Shown: piece after piece, positions 4,526-5,101 of the stretch
Layout: every line of letters starts with the position of its first letter
Numbering within the stretch: position 1 is the first letter of the stretch
From: Caulobacteraceae bacterium
GTDB taxonomy: Bacteria; Pseudomonadota; Alphaproteobacteria; Caulobacterales; Caulobacteraceae
Length of the DNA: 5,101 bases
NCBI GenBank assembly: GCA_030151985.1
Contig: JASLDZ010000438.1
Coordinates: forward strand, 1 to 5,101
Direction of reading: 5' to 3'
Program-made: the position numbers and the translations under genes
The notes under the pieces: generated by a model
The model's input: the letters and a program-made list of their open reading frames with translations, nothing else
Databases searched by the model: none
Told to the model about the DNA's origin: nothing

Positions 4526-5101
4526 ATGCAGCGGGAGGAAGCCGGCGATCTCCTGGCCTTCATGGCGGTGGCGGAGGAAGGGAGTTTCACGCGGGCCGCG
4601 GCGAAGCTTGCGACCTCGCAGTCGGTGCTAAGCCACACGGTGCGCCGGCTGGAGACCAGGCTGGGGCTGCGTCTGCTGGCGCGCACCACGCGGAGCGTGG
4701 CCCTGACGGAGGCGGGCGAGCGGCTGCTGCGCACGATCGGCCCGGCCTTCGCCACGATCGATGGCGGGATCGCCTCGCTGAGCGAGCTTCGCGACAAGCC
4801 GGCCGGCACGATCCGCATGACCACCTCGGAGCACGCCGCGCACGCCGTGCTCTGGCCGGCTATCGCACCCCTGGTGCGCGACTATCCCGACCTGCACGTC
4901 GAGCTGGTGATCGATTCCGGCCTGACAGATATCGTCACCGAGCGCTTCGACGCCGGCGTGCGCCTGGGCGAGTCGATCGCCAAGGACATGGTGGCCGTGC
5001 GGATCGGCCCGGAGCTGCGGATGGCCGTCGTCGGGGGCCCGACGTACGTCGCCGCGCCTCCCCAGCCGAAGACCCCACAGGACCAGGCCCAGCATCGCGG
5101 C
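4526..5101 (+). CDS. LysR family transcriptional regulator, N-terminal part
   Basis: The frame from ATG 4526 stays open for 192 codons to the last base of the window, so the C-terminal third is missing. Residues 7-66 are the winged helix-turn-helix: LLAFMAVAEEGSFTRAAAKL, then SQSVLSHTVRRLE as the recognition region, then GLRLLARTTRSVALTEAG. The linker helix and KPAGTIRMTTSE (about 91-102) lead into the substrate-binding domain, with LVIDSGLTDIV and FDAGVRLGES (141-150) typical of this group. It would bind DNA as a dimer or tetramer and respond to a small ligand. An in-frame stop at 4502-4504 precedes the ATG, and AGGA (4516-4519) lies 6 nt before it, which fixes the start. The ATG at 4501 is in another frame. 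Its divergence from the operon strongly suggests that it controls it; the ligand is unknown. Confidence 0.92.
   Translation, partial: MQREEAGDLLAFMAVAEEGSFTRAAAKLATSQSVLSHTVRRLETRLGLRLLARTTRSVALTEAGERLLRTIGPAFATIDGGIASLSELRDKPAGTIRMTTSEHAAHAVLWPAIAPLVRDYPDLHVELVIDSGLTDIVTERFDAGVRLGESIAKDMVAVRIGPELRMAVVGGPTYVAAPPQPKTPQDQAQHRG

Noticed and set aside
4628..5095. Minus-strand open frame of 155 codons opposite the LysR gene
   Set aside because: It is antisense to an unmistakable LysR winged-helix and substrate-binding domain and has no motif of its own.

Overview
The window is a high-GC segment (about two thirds G+C by eye) with strongly G/C-biased third codon positions in the clear genes. The gene types and protein sequences suggest an alphaproteobacterium, perhaps Sphingomonadales or Caulobacterales. 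That is a judgement from sequence style, not a database result.

Layout: (1) 1-488, plus strand, is the C-terminal end of a large-subunit (HPII/KatE-type) catalase whose catalytic part lies upstream of the window; a strong 12-bp hairpin follows it. (2) 489-1177 is a 689-bp stretch with no convincing conventional gene. It holds hairpins, short repeated words and one weak 45-codon candidate for a small membrane protein. (3) 4390 down to 1178, minus strand, is a compact five-gene operon, in transcription order: an F420-type NADP oxidoreductase/NAD(P)-binding protein, an aldo/keto reductase, a small cupin resembling the Mn-dependent hydroxynitrile lyase GtHNL, a cysteine-free carboxymuconolactone decarboxylase (CMD) family protein, and an SDR oxidoreductase with a long Ser-Tyr insertion. 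Gaps are 21 and 17 nt, then overlaps of 1 and 4 nt, so the genes are very likely co-transcribed and partly translationally coupled. (4) 4391-4525 is a divergent control region with dyad repeats. (5) 4526-5101, plus strand, is the N-terminal 192 codons of a LysR-type regulator that runs off the window.

Working model (inference): the LysR protein senses an unidentified small molecule and controls the divergent operon. Three nicotinamide-dependent oxidoreductases plus a metal cupin and a CMD protein suggest processing or detoxification of reactive carbonyl, quinone or cyanohydrin-like compounds. The substrate cannot be read from the sequence. The cupin is the most distinctive member, because its metal ligands (His, His, Gln, His) and overall sequence match the GtHNL group as I remember it.
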